NCBI GenBank assembly: GCA_004154925.1
Contig: QJNS01000025.1
Location: 62,001 to 126,000 of the forward strand
Source of the DNA: Monosporascus cannonballus
Taxonomy: Eukaryota > Ascomycota > Sordariomycetes > Xylariales
DNA length: 64,000 nt
Direction of reading: 5' to 3'
How positions within the stretch are numbered: the first letter of the stretch is position 1; each line of letters opens with the position of its first letter. The position numbers and the translations under genes were made by a program. Below the pieces are notes generated by a model. That model was not told where the DNA came from, made no database searches, and saw only the letters and a program-made list of their open reading frames with translations. Shown one piece after another: positions 21,851 through 36,196 of this stretch.

Positions 21851-24800
21851 CTATTAGCATATTTTTAATTATTAATTAACGTAACGCTATTAATATTTTA
21901 TTTTATCCCTTAAAGAATTTAATTAATTTGGACTTAAGGTTTATAATATATATTTTTAACTTAATTAGCAAATTCTAAAATTTTAAATTTACCGTATAAG
22001 GTAACGAAATATATGCAAGTAATAACTTTATTCCGATTAAGAGATACGGAAAAATTAATATAATTTTTCGAAACCTTAACGGTATAAAAACGTTACGTTT
22101 GTACGACGTAATATATTACGAAAGTTTTATATATAATCTGGTATTTTTTCGATAGCTTCGAAAAAAAGGTTATTAATGAGATAATCGAAAAATTAATATT
22201 TTTATTGAAAATAAATATAATTAAATGGTTATTATATTAATGGATAAATTTAAATAATTTATTATTAAAAATAATTAACGTAGTAATTACTTATATAATT
22301 TTAATAACTTATAATCAAAATGTTAATTCGTAAATAACGAAATTATTACGAATCGGTAACAGCATTATATGGCATTTAAAATTAAAATATTTAGAATTCG
22401 AAATAATCGTTTAATTATAATTCTATATGAAAAAAATCCGCCTAAAGGGTTTTATAATAATTAAATATTAGGTATATGGCAAAGTAAAAGTTAAAAGGCT
22501 AATACGCCGTAAACCAAAAAAGGGAATATTTCGATTAGGATAAAAAATCTTTATTAATTTTATAAATTTTAAAAACGATTCTGAAAAATATAAATACGTT
22601 ATGTTTGTTACTAATAGATATTTAGGTTTTATTTGAGATATTTACCTTAAGAACCGAAAGCAAAATATATTAATTATAACGTTTCGATATTTTTTAAAAA
22701 AAGTTTTAAAGAATTATAATAAGGTTTTTTTTTAAATAATTAAATACGATAATAAAATTCCTAAAAATTACCAATTTCGAAATATATTTTAATTGCTTTT
22801 TTTAAATATTAAATTTGAATTTTTATTATTACATATCTAGGTTTAAAATAAAAATATAAAGCGTTTAAGAAATATAATTAAAGAAAAAGTAATTACGATA
22901 CGAAATAACGTTAAGTTATTTTTGTTCCTAATTGTATATATCTTTAAAGAAGTAATATATTTATATAACCGTAATTTTAAATATGCATTTTTTGGTAAGA
23001 TTTATACGAAATTTATTATATTTATTTAACGTATAAAAACAACGTTATAATACTTAATTAAAAGCTTTAATAAATTTATTTACGAGTATACAGTTATATA
23101 GCTTACGTTATAATAATTACCGTTATAAACAAAAAATAAAAATTTTAAAAGTTAAATTTTAAAACATAAATTAATTATTTTGTTAATTATCGATTTACGA
23201 ATATTTACGAAATCTGAAATTTATTAATTAATAAGGTTATTATTATTCGAAATATATAATTTAATAAAAAAGCAATTTTTTAAGTAAGATTAAAAATTTA
23301 AAAGATAACTTTTTGTATATTATAGATAAAAAATTAAAGAAATTATTTCGATAAGTAAATATAGCTAATTAAAATAATAATTATTTAATTTATACATAAA
23401 AAAAGATAAAAACCTAAATAAAATAATTTAATTACCGGCTAAATAAAAAATTAATTATAAAAAGGTATTAACATAAAATATATACGGAATAGAAAAAAAA
23501 TAAGTTTATTTATAAAAAATTAATTATTCTTATACGACTGTTATATTCGAATTATTTTCGTTTTTTGGACTATTACCGCCATTACCGTTTACCCTGATAA
23601 TTGTTACGATTATTATGTTGACAGAAGGAATAAAAATAACCTTAAGTTCCCCTTATATTGTTCAACTTACAGTGACGGTAAAAAACGAAGATATTTTACA
23701 GGTTATAAACGTAAGTTTCTCGTATATTCCGTATTAAGAAGATATTATCCAAAATGAATATAAAGTACAAGAAACCGTATTTAATATAAAACGTTTAACC
23801 CTTTTTATAAGTCCGTACGATAACCGGCCGATAAATTATAGAAATTTAAAAAAGTTAATTACTCGAAATACGTATTATTTTAATCGAAAAAGTAATAATA
23901 TTTTGGCATATAAAAAGGTATTTAAATTATAAAACCGGGTACATAAACGTAATTTATCGTTATTGCCGCGAAATTATAAAAAGTTAAATATATATCCGTT
24001 AAAAGAAATATTTCGTAAAACCGAAAAAACTTATTTATAAAGCTATAGAAAAATACGATTATAGAAAACCGTTAATTAATTTTTTGTTAAAAGAAAATAG
24101 GTTCTAAAGTATATATAGATATACGTTTATAAATTTAAGAAATATGCTTAATTTTAAAAATATAAGGCCCGTTTTGTCGTACGAAACGATTAATAACTTA
24201 GAACCGTTTAAAGTAATATATATATAATTATTTTTATTAAAAGGTCGTTTTAAATTTTAATCGTTATTACGATTAAATTCGATTTAAAGTTTGAGTAATA
24301 TAAAGTTATAAATGTTTTTATAAATATTAATTTACCTTATAAAATATATATAAAAACGCCTTTAAAATATTCGTAACGTAATAAAATTCTTTTAATTAAA
24401 AAATATTATATAAATTAAGGGAATTACTTTTGTTATAATAAAAAGATTTTATTAAAACGTTTAAAAAGTTAAAACTTAATTCTATTTTTTATAAATCTTA
24501 TTATTTTATTCGTTAAAGAATATTTATTTATTTATTTATGAAATATATTATTATAATATATTACGAAAAAACATATGATTTTATTAATTAATTAATTTAA
24601 CAAATACAGAAATAATATATTTTAATAAGGAATAAAAATTTATAACAATCCTTTAATATCAAAATAATTAAAAATAAATGTAATAAGAAAATCTAGTTAT
24701 TTTAATCCGATTTCATAAATAAATTAATTAATTTAATACCTAAAAAAATCTGAATAATTTCTTAAAAATAGTTATAACTGGCATTAAATTATTACTTAAT

Positions 24801-25787
24801 TTTAATTTAACCTATTTAAGCTTTATTAATAAATATTAAAAAAACGGTTTTATTTTTTTCATAATAATTAATATATAACTCGAAATATTTTTTGCAATAT
24901 TTTAATTTATCCGATTTAATTTAAACCTTAACGACGTAGATTATAAAATTACCGACCGAATTATATTATACTTAATCGAAACCAAAGCGCTAATATTATA
25001 ATTCGAGGGTAAAAATTTATTAAATATTTGGAATAATATTTTTTTGCAAATAATACGATCGACCGAAAAAGCTGTTAAGCTTACGTTATAAAGTTATTCA
25101 AAAAAATAATAAAATAACGAGCGAATAAGCAAAATATAATAATTACTTTTATAATAAAAATGAAATTATTATTTCTTATGTAAATTATAAAAAAATTAAA
25201 AATTATTTTGAAAATAAAACCGTTAAATATATAATATAATATTTAATAAATTATACGGCTTATTAAGGCCGATATTATCTTATTAATAACAAAATTATAA
25301 CATATAAATATATATAATTATTAGTTATAATAAACCGTAAAAAAGAACTTAATTAAAATAGATTATACGTTTATAAATAATATATTAGCCGACGGTTTAA
25401 CGAAAACCTTATTATACGGACTTTTTAAGTATTTTAAAAAATAACTAAAATTAATAGATATTACGAAAGCCCTCGATTAATAGAAAAACGCCTTACGAAA
25501 AATTTTCCAAAAAAATTGGCTAATTAAAAATATTTAATCGCCGAAAAAAAGGTAAAATAAATAACTATAGCTCTAGGAGTTATAAAAATTAACATCGTAA
25601 ATACTTTAAGATATTAAAGGGGTATGTCGGCTAGCAGAAGGTACTCTAGCACCCTATATACGAAAGATTCCTTCTAATCAAAATATATATGTTCCGGAAC
25701 TAGATCACCTTAAAGTGCAGTGCGCGTTCTAAAGCACCTGCAACTAGTTATCAATATACATATAACTGATGTCCCTTATATCTGACA
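21851..25787 (+). mobile_element. Copia element, 3' two-thirds (split by an inversion)
   Basis: Reads forward and matches, in inverted orientation, 30768 to about 34660 of the complete Copia copy. The RNase H end is legible at about 25382-25425 (ILADGLTKTLL), followed by a polypurine tract (AAAGGGG at about 25616-25622) abutting the 3' LTR 25625-25787. The homology stops abruptly at 21851, inside the element. The missing 5' part is the oppositely oriented fragment 39954-41483. RIP stops occur throughout, so it is inactive. Confidence 0.85.
25625..25787 (+). repeat. LTR A1 (3' LTR of the split Copia)
   Basis: A 163-bp LTR beginning TGTCGGCTAGC and ending TCTGACA. It is followed by GATAT, which is the reverse complement of the ATATC found after LTR A4 at 41484; these are the two halves of one target-site duplication separated by the inversion. 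Related copies are 30768-30932, 36030-36196, 41322-41483 and 48442-48606. Confidence 0.88.
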
Positions 25788-27712
25788 GATATACTTTTCG
25801 AATACCTTTTGTTAGGCCTTCGAAATAAGGTAAATTATGTTAAATAAAGGTGTTTTTTCTGAGATCAGATCTATTATATGTTTTGTTTTTAACAATTAAA
25901 GGAATTTCTTTATTACTTTTTTAGAATATATTTGCTAGAAACTTTCCAGATATATAGAAATGTTAATTATCTTCCGTTTTTATTATTCTTTAAATTTTGA
26001 AATATTTAATTTGTTAACTAAGCCTACTATATTAATAATAAAGGCTTGCTTTTCAGAAAACGTTAAGTTTGTAGTCTTTTGCTCGTCAACCTTTTGTAAT
26101 AATTTATATAACTATTAATATATAGCTATATCTAATAAGAAGTTTAATCTATCTATTCCTAATCTAGATAATAAGAAATCGAATATTTTCTAGTTACGGC
26201 ATATTATAAAGTAAATTTGCTTAAATTTTCGTTTATTCTCGTTATTATTTATTATATTAACAAAAATCTCGTAAACTCTATAACACTTAATACACGCTGT
26301 TAAAGCTAAAAAAGCTCGGAATATTTACCGAAACTGATTAAAAATTAAACTTTTTCGCTAACCTTTTACTTATAATATTCACCTATACTCCGATATCTAT
26401 ATCTATTTATACTACTATATCTCTCATATTTCTTTTAATAAATACTCTTTCTTTAAAGGGCGGCTTTACTTCGACTATTTTACAATTATTAGCCGAAATA
26501 AATTAAACGTATATGCTTAATCCGGCTCCTTTTTTGGGTTTACGTCTAAGAACTAATCTAACTTATCGTTATATATTATAACGTTCTATATAGCTTTTGG
26601 AAGTCGATTTCTATATAGCCGAGGTAACACAGTTTTCGTATCTTTTTTAGGTTTGCAATTTACGCTTTTATAACCTAGCTTTCTATAATTATAATACTTA
26701 AATAAGCCTTTATAAACGTTAAAGGTATTAGATCGTATAAATTTGCTTCGATCGAAATTAAATCGGTAATTATTTATCTTTCGAATATAAAAACGCTCGC
26801 GGTTTTCATTATTCTTACGTAATGTCTTTAATTTACTTTAGAAATCTCTTTTTTTAAAAACGTTAAAATAAAATCGTTTATCCTTATTAATATCTTTAAT
26901 AAAAATAATCGGTTTTCTTTCGCCTTTTTTTTAGATGTCTTAATAACACTTCATCTTATTTACTACGTTATTAATTAGTTTTAATTTAACGTTTTTTTCG
27001 TAATAAAGTATTTTGTAAATCTGGTCTTAATTTATAAAAATAATCAAAAATAAAAGGTTTATAATCTCGATTATTTTCTATTTTAAAGGCGTTTGTAAAC
27101 TTTATTTTATAAATTAAAACCTTTATTTAATGTAAAAGTTTAACAGCGATTAATGGAGCCGCTATTGTAATTCTATAAACTATTCTCTATATTTTCTATC
27201 GAAAAATTAGGATTTATGTAGCTTTTTCTAATAAAAATCTATAAATTTTTCATTTTTAGATTTTTTTATAATCAAAGTAATTAAGTATAACGCGGTATAA
27301 TTGCTAAACGTTCGCAATAAAAACATCTACATAACCCATAACCTATTAAATATAAGTAAAGATATTTCGTGTAACGGCATAGAAGAACAAGAGTCTAGCT
27401 ATTACACTACTTAAAAGTGGAACGTTGTCAAGTCGAGCTCTAGCCGCCTTGTTCTGCTCTATATATCTACAAGGTGCCACTTAGGACTGTGACATTTCGC
27501 CCTAGCTTTTCGGCGTAAATTTTCGTAACAATTTCTATTCAATCTTTTTTCTTTTTAATTAATATACGTTTAAAAAACTTCGAGCAATTATAACGCAATA
27601 TTTACTTATCGCTCTTAGGCTTTTGTAACGATATCGCAATTAATTTATAAAATTCTACTTTTTAACTTATGCTATTATTTATTATTCGGCCAGTTATTGA
27701 AATGGGGCGAGG
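25788..27712 (-). mobile_element. Gypsy element 2, gag/protease part (minus strand, displaced by inversion)
   Basis: A RIP-altered CCHC zinc knuckle sits at 26655-26696 on the minus strand. It reads YYNYRKLGYKSVNC, which is C-x2-C-x4-H-x4-C with Cys and His replaced by Tyr through G-to-A and C-to-T changes. Toward 25788 the minus frame reads KVFEKYI and continues, once the Copia and one ATATC are skipped, as RENL in 41489 onward on the plus strand, the conserved segment just before the reverse transcriptase core. It therefore belongs to the same element as 41484-44464. A solo LTR (27370-27494) interrupts it. Confidence 0.75.
27370..27494 (+). repeat. Solo LTR D1 with perfect TTTCG target duplication
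   Basis: 125 bp, TGTAACGGCA to CTGTGACA, flanked by TTTCG at 27365-27369 and 27495-27499. No internal sequence or second LTR is present, so it is a solo LTR. It is visibly richer in G+C than its surroundings, with few RIP-type changes. The sister copy is 47325-47448, reversed. Confidence 0.88.
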
Positions 27713-27955
27713 TGTTACACCCATCATCAGGCTCGGCTAATTAAAAAGCTCGAGTTTTGCATATATATTAAAAAGTTCTTTTTCGCTATAGATTTAACTC
27801 TTAGGCATTATTAATTACTATGACCACTTAGCATATATTTTGTCACTTTAGTAATCGAAGTTTAATATTAATAATATAATCGAATTAAGTTTTTTATTTC
27901 GATAATCCCATTTCGTAATGTGATATAATATAGTGACCCGTATTAATCAAGACCA
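27713..27955 (-). repeat. LTR-like repeat E1 (probable 5' LTR of Gypsy 2)
   Basis: 243 bp that match 46983-47225 in inverted orientation, including TGTTACACCCAT at one end and AAGACCA at the other. A purine-rich tract and about 20 further bases also match beyond one end, and the other flank is weakly similar, so the true LTR may be longer. Before the inversion it would lie upstream of the Gypsy 2 gag in the same orientation as E2, the expected 5' LTR position. Confidence 0.65.
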
Positions 27956-28366
27956 ATTTTCTCCTCCTCTACTTTAATTTATTATCGAAATAAGTTCGAA
28001 TATTACTTACTTTATTAACGAATAATTTTCAAAATCTAGTTATTATTAAGGTGTTTAACCCTTTTTTTATTTTAAATTCTAAGATGTAGTCGTTATACTA
28101 CCTTCGTTTTTCGATCGTTTAGCTAACAGTTATCGGAACGTATTTTTATTATATATATAAAGTAATTCGAGATTTCGAAAATTATAATTGTCTCTTCGTT
28201 AAACTTTGTTATAGGCTTTTCGCCTGTTCTCGTATCGTAATCGATTATTTATCGGTTAAATTTCAATGAGCGATTTTTTAAACTAATAATCTAAGTTCGT
28301 TTTATAATCGGCAAGCTTTGTTTTTAATAATTATCGTATTATCTTCTATAATAAAAATAAAAGAAT

Positions 28367-28561
28367 TATAAATTAATAAATAACTGTAAGCTAGGGTAAG
28401 ATAATTTTCGACGAATCGTAAAGCAAATTTCAAGAAATATATATATTAAGTTACTTCTATCTGGCGTTTTTTATTAGCTGCTAAATAGTTATTTGTACTA
28501 GCGCATAGGTCTGTGACTAGTCGAACACCAGCCGCAGCTCTATAGGAGCTGTATTTTCACA
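28367..28561 (+). repeat. LTR B1 (probable 5' LTR of Gypsy 1)
   Basis: About 195 bp homologous to B2 (30677-30767 plus 36202-36317) and inverted B3 (47575-47766), ending GTATTTTCACA. It is strongly RIP-mutated compared with B2. Gypsy 1 coding remnants follow on the same strand, so it is placed as that element's 5' LTR; the primer-binding site was not identified. Confidence 0.65.
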
Positions 28562-29308
28562 ATAACCTAGATACTAGAATAAAATTCGAAAATAAGAAAT
28601 AGTCTCGGTTTTTTCGAAAAGAAGTTCTTCGACGTCTTGACGCTATAAATAAACGTATTATTTAGTTTAAAAAGAACAAAAATAATCTTACGACGTCTTT
28701 TTAAACCGTTTATAAAAAGTTTGAAAAAAAGGAGAAGGCTTTCGAAATCGAGAAGCTCTTTCGAGCGAGTCAAATTATTTAGCTAAATTCTACTAAAAAA
28801 CTAGGAAAAGTCTTTAAAATTCCTAAGCTGATACTTTTGAACGAAATTTTAACTAAATTATAACTGTTCTTAATCTAATATCAAGCATATTTTAAATACT
28901 TTTCTATTCAACTTATTATGTGTATTATATAAGTTAAATTTGCAATTAAACGATTTACTAAAAATGCAACCATTTAATTTAAGCCTATTATAAAGAAATA
29001 TATAATTTTACTAGCAAAAACACAAAACGCGGAAATAATATAAATATATAACAATTATAAACTATTTAAATAAGTATTAATAAAAGTTTTTAAACTAGTA
29101 AACCAAAAATAATAAAAGCTGAAATACAAATTCAGCAATTACGATAGAAAAAAAACCAATATCCAGTTATGGTAGTATATTTATTTAACTGATATCTAAG
29201 TTAAATTAAAGGCTAAAAACTTTAATAATAAAGCATTTCGATAATTTAAAAAATATGTATAAAAAGCTTTTTAAATTTAATTAACCCGATTATTTATCGG
29301 ATTATATC

Positions 29309-29427
29309 TGTAATAATATATATAGCTCGTCCTTATAAGGTGGATTAGGATGTCCAAATCTCAATTAGAGTTTGAAATTGCTAATCTTTTAATATTGTAA
29401 TTAGCGTCGCATCCTCGCTATCTTACA
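29309..29427 (-). repeat. Solo LTR C2 with perfect ATATC target duplication
   Basis: 119 bp flanked by ATATC at 29304-29308 and 29428-29432. Read on the minus strand it starts TGTAAGATAGCGAGGATGCG, matching the first 70 bases of solo LTR C1 (37951-38124), then diverges with a deletion, so the two are subfamilies. Confidence 0.82.
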
Positions 29428-30767
29428 ATATCGTTATAGCGATTAAGATTAATAACCGATAATATGTCTAGCATATTAAAGACATTAAAGAAAAAAATAA
29501 TTGCAAATTTTGATATACGATTAATACTAATATTTTTAATATAATAACACTTTTTACAGTATAAAACCGAGACTTATAGAATTCGAAGTTATTCATAAAA
29601 AAAATTAAAGCCAGATTAAATACTATAATTACGAGAAAAAAGAATATAAGACTTATAAATATTTTTATCTAAAAATTATAAGAAAATAATTAAATACCTA
29701 TACTAAAAGAATAGACTAGAGATAAGTAAAATAACGATAATAAGATTATTAATATAATTCGAGCCCAGTAGAAAAACGGGCTATTTTGATAAGAATTTCG
29801 ATAAAAGATATAAAAAGCCAAAAAAATTAGCCTAAAAAGCGGCTAAAAAAACAGCAAAATATCTTTAGAAAATAGCTAAAAAAATATTAGAAGTAAACGA
29901 AAAACATTTGTCCTAAATGTTCTGATTAATATAGCAGAGTATACGCTATATATTGTTGACAACAGAATTACTTTGATTATAAAAATGAAAGCAGTATATC
30001 TATAAAGAAATTATCCGTATATATTATAAAAGATTCAATTTCTAAACTAAATGAAAAATAATAAAAACAACAAATAATAATATTAGCATTTTCGATCTAT
30101 ATTCCGGGAAAATAATTTTTATTAATTAACCGTTATGAAAAGTTAACTTAAAAAAGACAATGCTGAGAGACAATCTTATTCTATTATAATAAATAATATA
30201 ATTATTCAACGAAAGAAAGGTTAATTTAAAATACAGTAAAAAATCATTGCTAAAAGGCTATTATATATTTTTATTTTTAGTTAATATTTACCGTAAACTT
30301 TAACGAAAAAAGGTTTTTAAGGAACAAATTCGACAATTTACTTAGAGATTTTATAAGAAAATAACGAATTTTAGAAAATTTATTAAGATATTATATATTA
30401 TATAGGAAAATAGCTTATCTAATATGAAAAATTACAATAAAACTGAAAATAATTAATACAATTCGAAAAATAATACGTCGACAACGACGACAAGTGTAAC
30501 AGCTTAACGCGCTATATAGAAAAATATAGATAAGGCTTGATAAATTCGAAAAAAAAATTAAAAGACGAAAATTACATATAAAAAAGCTGCAGAATAATAA
30601 AACCTTAAAAAATTAAAAAGAGCTTTTAAAAAGAGTCTTAAATACGATAATAAAAGCCGTTAATAATCTTATTATCTGTAAGATAATAAATAGCTGTAAG
30701 CTGGGGTGAGGTGATCTCCGACCAGTCGTAGAGCAGATTTTAAGAAGTGAATGTATTAGATTACTTC

Positions 30768-30932
30768 TGTCAGATATAAAGAACATCAGTTGTGTATGTG
30801 TATTGATGACTAGTTACAAGTGCTTTAGAACGCGCACTGCATTTTAAGGTGATCTAGTCCCGGAACATATATGTTTCGATCAGAGAGAATTTTCCGTATA
30901 TGGGATGTTAAAGCACCTCCTACTAACTGATA
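30768..30932 (-). repeat. LTR A2 (3' LTR of the complete Copia)
   Basis: 165 bp; on the minus strand it should begin TGTCGGCTAGC but here reads TATCAGTTAGT, changes of the RIP type. The polypurine tract lies immediately upstream on the minus strand. Confidence 0.9.
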
Positions 30933-33900
30933 TACCCCTTTAACACCTTAAAGTATTTACGGTATTAATTATTATAATTCTTAAAGCCATAGTTATTCAT
31001 TTTATCTTTTTTCCAATTATTATTTTTTTAATTAATTAATTTTCCTTTAAAATCTTTCATAAAGCGTTTTTCTATTAATCGAAAGCTTCCGTAATATTTA
31101 TTAATCTTAATTACTTTTTAAAATATTTAAACAATTTACGTAACAAAATTTTCGTTAAACCGTTAACTAACATATTATTTATAAATATATAATTTACTTT
31201 AATTAAATTCTTTTTTGTAATTTATTATAATTAATAATTATATATATTTATATATTATAATTATATTATTAACAAGGTAATATAGGTATTAATAAATCGA
31301 ATAATTTATTAAATATCGTACTATTTATTTAACGGTTTTATATTTAAGATTTAAATTTAATTTTTTAATTAATTAAAAACTAAATAATTTGTTTTTTATA
31401 ATTTACGCAAAATATAACAATTTTGTTTTCATTATAAAATTAATTATTATATTTTATTTATTCGCCCGTTATTTTATTATTTTTTCGAATAATTTTATAA
31501 TATAAGGTTAAAAATTATTTCAGTTAATTATATTATTTATTAAAAAAATATTGTTTTAAATATTTTATAAATTTTTACCCCCGAATTATAATATTAACGC
31601 TTTAATTCCGATTAAATATAATAAAATTTTGGCGGTAATTTTATAATATATATTATTAAGGTTTAAGTTAAATCGGGCACATCGACATATTACAAAAAAT
31701 ATATTAAGTTATATATTAATTATTACGAATTTTTTTAATATTTATTAAAAAAGCTTAAATAAGCTAAATTAAAATTCGGTAATAATTTAATATTATTTAT
31801 AAATATATTTAAGAAATTATTTTAATTTTTTTAGATATTAAATTAATTAGCTTATTTATAAAATCAGATTAAAATAATTATAATTTCTTATTAAATTTAA
31901 TTTTAATTATTTTAATAACAAAAAGTATTATAAATTTTTATTTTCTGTTAAAATATACCATTTTTATATTTATTAAATTAATTAATCGATACAATCTTAA
32001 ATTGTTTTGAAATATATTATAATAATATCATTTATTAAAAAATAAATACCTTTTAATAAATAAAATAATAAATTTCGTAAAAAACAAAATGAAATCCTAA
32101 TTTTTTAAATGTTTTAATAAAATCCTTTTATTATAATAAAAATAACTTTCTTAATCTATATAATACTGTTTTAATTCAAAATATTTTATTACGTTGCGGA
32201 TATTTTGAAGGTAATTTTATATATATTTCGTAAGATAAATTAATATTTATAAAAATATTTATAACGTTATATTACTTAAGTTTTAAATTAAACCTAATTA
32301 TAATAACAATTAAAATTTGAAATAACCTTTTCACGAAAATAATTATATATGTATCGTTATAAATAGTTTTAAGTTATTAATTATTTCGTATAACAAAATA
32401 AGCTTTATAATTTTAAAGCCAGTTATATTTATTAAATTTATAAACGTATATTTATATATATTTTAATACTTAGTTCCCTTTAATAAAAAACTAATTAACG
32501 ATTTTCTAAAATTATATTTCCTTATAATTTTATAAATAATTTTTTTCAGCTTTATAAAATATCTCTTTTAACGAATAGATATTTAGTGTTTTATAGCTTC
32601 GCGGCAGTAATAATAAATTACGTTTATATATCCGGTTTTATAACTTAAATACTTTTTTATTTATTAAAATATTATTATTTTTCCGATAAAAGGAACATAT
32701 ATTTTAAGTAATTAATTTTCTTAAATTTTCGTAATTTACCGGCCGGTTATTATACGTATTTACAGAAAAAAACTAAACATCCTATATTAAATACGGCTTC
32801 TTATACCTTATATTGGTTGCGGATAATATTTTCTTGATACGGAATATACGGAGAGCTTATGTTTATAACTCGTAGAGTATATTTATTTTTTACTGTTATT
32901 TTAGGTTAAATAATGTAAAGGAAATTTAAAATTACTTTTATTTTATTTTTATCGGCATAATAATCATAATAATTATCAAAATAAACATTAATAATAATAA
33001 TAATTCAAATAACGGAAATAATTCGAATATAATAATGATATAAGAATAATTAATCTTTTACGAATAAGTTTATTTTTTTTATTCCGTATATATTTTAAAT
33101 TAATACATTTTTGAAATTATTTTTTTCATTTAGCCAGTAATTAAATTATTTTATTTACGTTTTTATCCTTTTTTATACATAAATCAAATAATTATTATTT
33201 TAATTAGGTATTTTTACTTATTAAAATAATTTTTATAATTTTCTTTTATAATATATAAAAAGGTATTTTTTAAACTTTTAATATTACCTAAAAAATTGAC
33301 CTTTATATTAAATTATATATCTTAAATAATACTAACTTTATTAATTAATAAATTTTAAATTTCGTAAATATTTGTAAATCGGTATTTAACAAAATAATTA
33401 ATTTACGTTTTAGAATTTAATTTTTAAAGTTTTTATTTTTTATAACAATAATTATTATAATATAAATTATATAACCGTATATTTATAAATAAACTTATTA
33501 AAGCTTTTAATTAAGCATTATAACGTTATTTTTATATGCTAAATAAATATAATAAATTTTATAAAATTTGGCTAAAAAATACGTATTTAAAAATACGGTT
33601 ATATAAATATATTACCGCTTTAAAAATATATAAGATTAAAAACGAAAATAATTTAACGTTATTTTATATTATAATAGCTTTTTTCTTAATTATATTATTT
33701 AAAAACTTTATATCCACGTTTTAAGCTTAAATATATAATATTAAAAATATATGTTAAATGTTTAGAAAATAATTAAAATATATTTCGAAATTAATAATTT
33801 TTTAAAATTTCTAAAAATTATTAAAACGTTATATTTAATATATTTTACTTTTAAATTTTGAAGTAAATATTTTAAATAAAACGTAAGTATTTATTAGTAA

Positions 33901-36029
33901 TAAATATAACCTATTTATATTTTTAAGGTTCTTTTTAAAATTTATAAAATTAATAATATATTTTTATCTTACTTGAAATATTTTTTTCTTAATTTATTAC
34001 GTATTAATATTTTAGTTTTTATCTTATTATATATTTAGCATTCGATTATTATAAAACCCTTTAAACGGATTTTTTTATATAAAATTATAATTAAGTAATT
34101 ATTTCGGATTTTAAATATATTAATTTTAAATATTATATAATATTATTAATTTATAATAATTTCGTTATTTACGAATTAACGTTTCGTTTATAAATTATTA
34201 AAATTATATAATTAATTATTACGTTAATTCTTTCGATAACGAATTAATTTAATTTATTTATTAACGTAATAATTATTTAATTATATTTATTTCGACTAAA
34301 ATTATTAATGTTTCGATTATTTTATTAATAACCTTTTTTCTAGAACTGTTAGAAAAATACCAAATTATATATAAAATTTTCGTAATATATTATATCGTAT
34401 AGATATAATACTTTCGTATTACTGAGGGTTCGAAAAATTATATTAACCTTTCCGTACCCCTTAATCTGAATAAAATTATTATTTACGTATATCTTATTAT
34501 TTTATACGATAAATTTAAAATTTAAAAATTTATTAATTAAATTAAAAATATATATTTTAAATCTTAAATCCAAAATAGCTAAATTCCTTAAAAGATAAAA
34601 TAAAATACTTATAACGTTTTATTAATTAATAAATAAAAATATATTAATATTCGTTATAACCTTTTTAAAAATTAATTTATCTTTTATATAATAAGTTTTT
34701 CTATAATTTTCGATAAATAGTCGATTTTTTTCTTTAAAAATTAAGCGCCGGAAATTCGTCCTTAAATATATATTATTATTCTATCGTTAAACCTGAAATT
34801 TCTAAAACTTTCTCTAAAAATATATAATAATAATTAAATAATATGTAATAATTAATTAACTATATTTTATAATAAGTACCTTATACATTTAATTTTTAAT
34901 ACTTTTATTTATTACCATTTTAATTCGTATAAAACCCTTTATAATTATCTTATTTCGGCTTATAGCTTAAAGTTCTTTTTCGTAATTAAAAATTAATATT
35001 TTTAAAATCTTTTTAATTAAAATTGTCTTAATTAAACAAATTTATAAATATTCCGTAAAACATTAAAAACGTTATCTTACTATTTCTTAACAATTAATAT
35101 AAGTTCGTTATAATTGAATAAAATAATAAAATTATTATTATTTCTTAATAATTAATCGTATTATTATTAATTTCGAACTTTTTTATTATCTGAAAAATAA
35201 TTATCTAAATCCCGATAATAAAGGCTAATATTATATATAAATCGTTAACTTATACGATCGTTATCTTTATTTTCAAAAAATTATATTATTATCCCTAGGG
35301 CATAATTTTTTATTATTTTACGATTTATTCGTTTAATGTTTTTATTAATTTCGAGATTTACTTTAACCGTTTACGGTATTTTCTTTAAATATTAATTAGG
35401 AATTTGCTGTTGTACATTTTGCCAGATTTACTTAAACTGGCGTATCACTTTCGTAAATTCTTTCCTAAAAAAAGCTAATTTTTTTAATTGCTGGAAATAC
35501 TAATTCTAAGATTTATTTCGTAAGGTCGTTAATACTTTTGCAAAAAGTATCGTATTTCCGATTTTTATAAATATACGCCGTAAAGTTTTAATTATAGGCG
35601 TATCTATTTCCGGTCGTTATTTTAAAGGTATTCGTTAAGTAATTAATATAATCGATTTCTTCAATAATTTCTTTAAAGAATATAAATATAAACAAAAAAC
35701 CGTTTGAGGTATTAATTCGTATCGTATAACGGATTCGTTTTTTTAAGTAAAAAACTATATTAAATTTTATAAGTTTAATAGGCTACTAAAGATTTTAATT
35801 AAGATCGATATAATTCTAAATATCGAACGTATATATTCTAAATTAAAATTCGCCTTTAAAACAATCCCAGTTTTTAAGTTCTTTATAAATAACGGAAAAC
35901 GTTAATAATACGGTCGCTATTATTATTATTAACGTATTTCGATAATTACAACTGATATATAGCTTATATCATCTTAATAACAGTTAATTAATTAATATAT
36001 ATTCTAATAAAGCGAATAAAACTTTTAAT

Positions 36030-36196
36030 TGTCAGATATAAAGGACATTAATTATATATATATATATTAATAACTAGTTGCAAATGCTCTAGAACGCGCA
36101 CTGCACTTTAAGGTGATCTAGTCTCGAAACATATATGTTTCGATCAGAGGGAATTTTCTATATATAGAGTGCTAGAGCACCCTCTGCTAGCCGACA
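36030..36196 (-). repeat. LTR A3 (5' LTR of the complete Copia)
   Basis: 167 bp, minus-strand TGTCGGCTAGC to ATCTGACA, less mutated than A2. A repeat of AT dinucleotides near 36056-36066 differs in length from the other copies. The sequence just inside, ATTAAAAGTTTTATTC on the minus strand, is the primer-binding position and is shared with the A4 copy; the primer tRNA could not be assigned. Confidence 0.9.

Larger units (their letters stand above)
30768..36196 (-). mobile_element. Complete Copia LTR retrotransposon (5429 bp, minus strand)
   Basis: Bounded by LTRs 36030-36196 (5') and 30768-30932 (3') and by a perfect ACTTC target duplication (30763-30767 and 36197-36201). The minus strand carries the RNase H end motif (NMLVNGLTKILL, with Ala-Asp changed to Val-Asn by RIP) near 31140-31180, then a polypurine tract AAAGGGGTA against the 3' LTR. 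The order, with RNase H last, identifies Ty1/Copia rather than Gypsy. Stops are frequent on both strands; the element is dead. It sits inside solo LTR B2. Confidence 0.92.
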
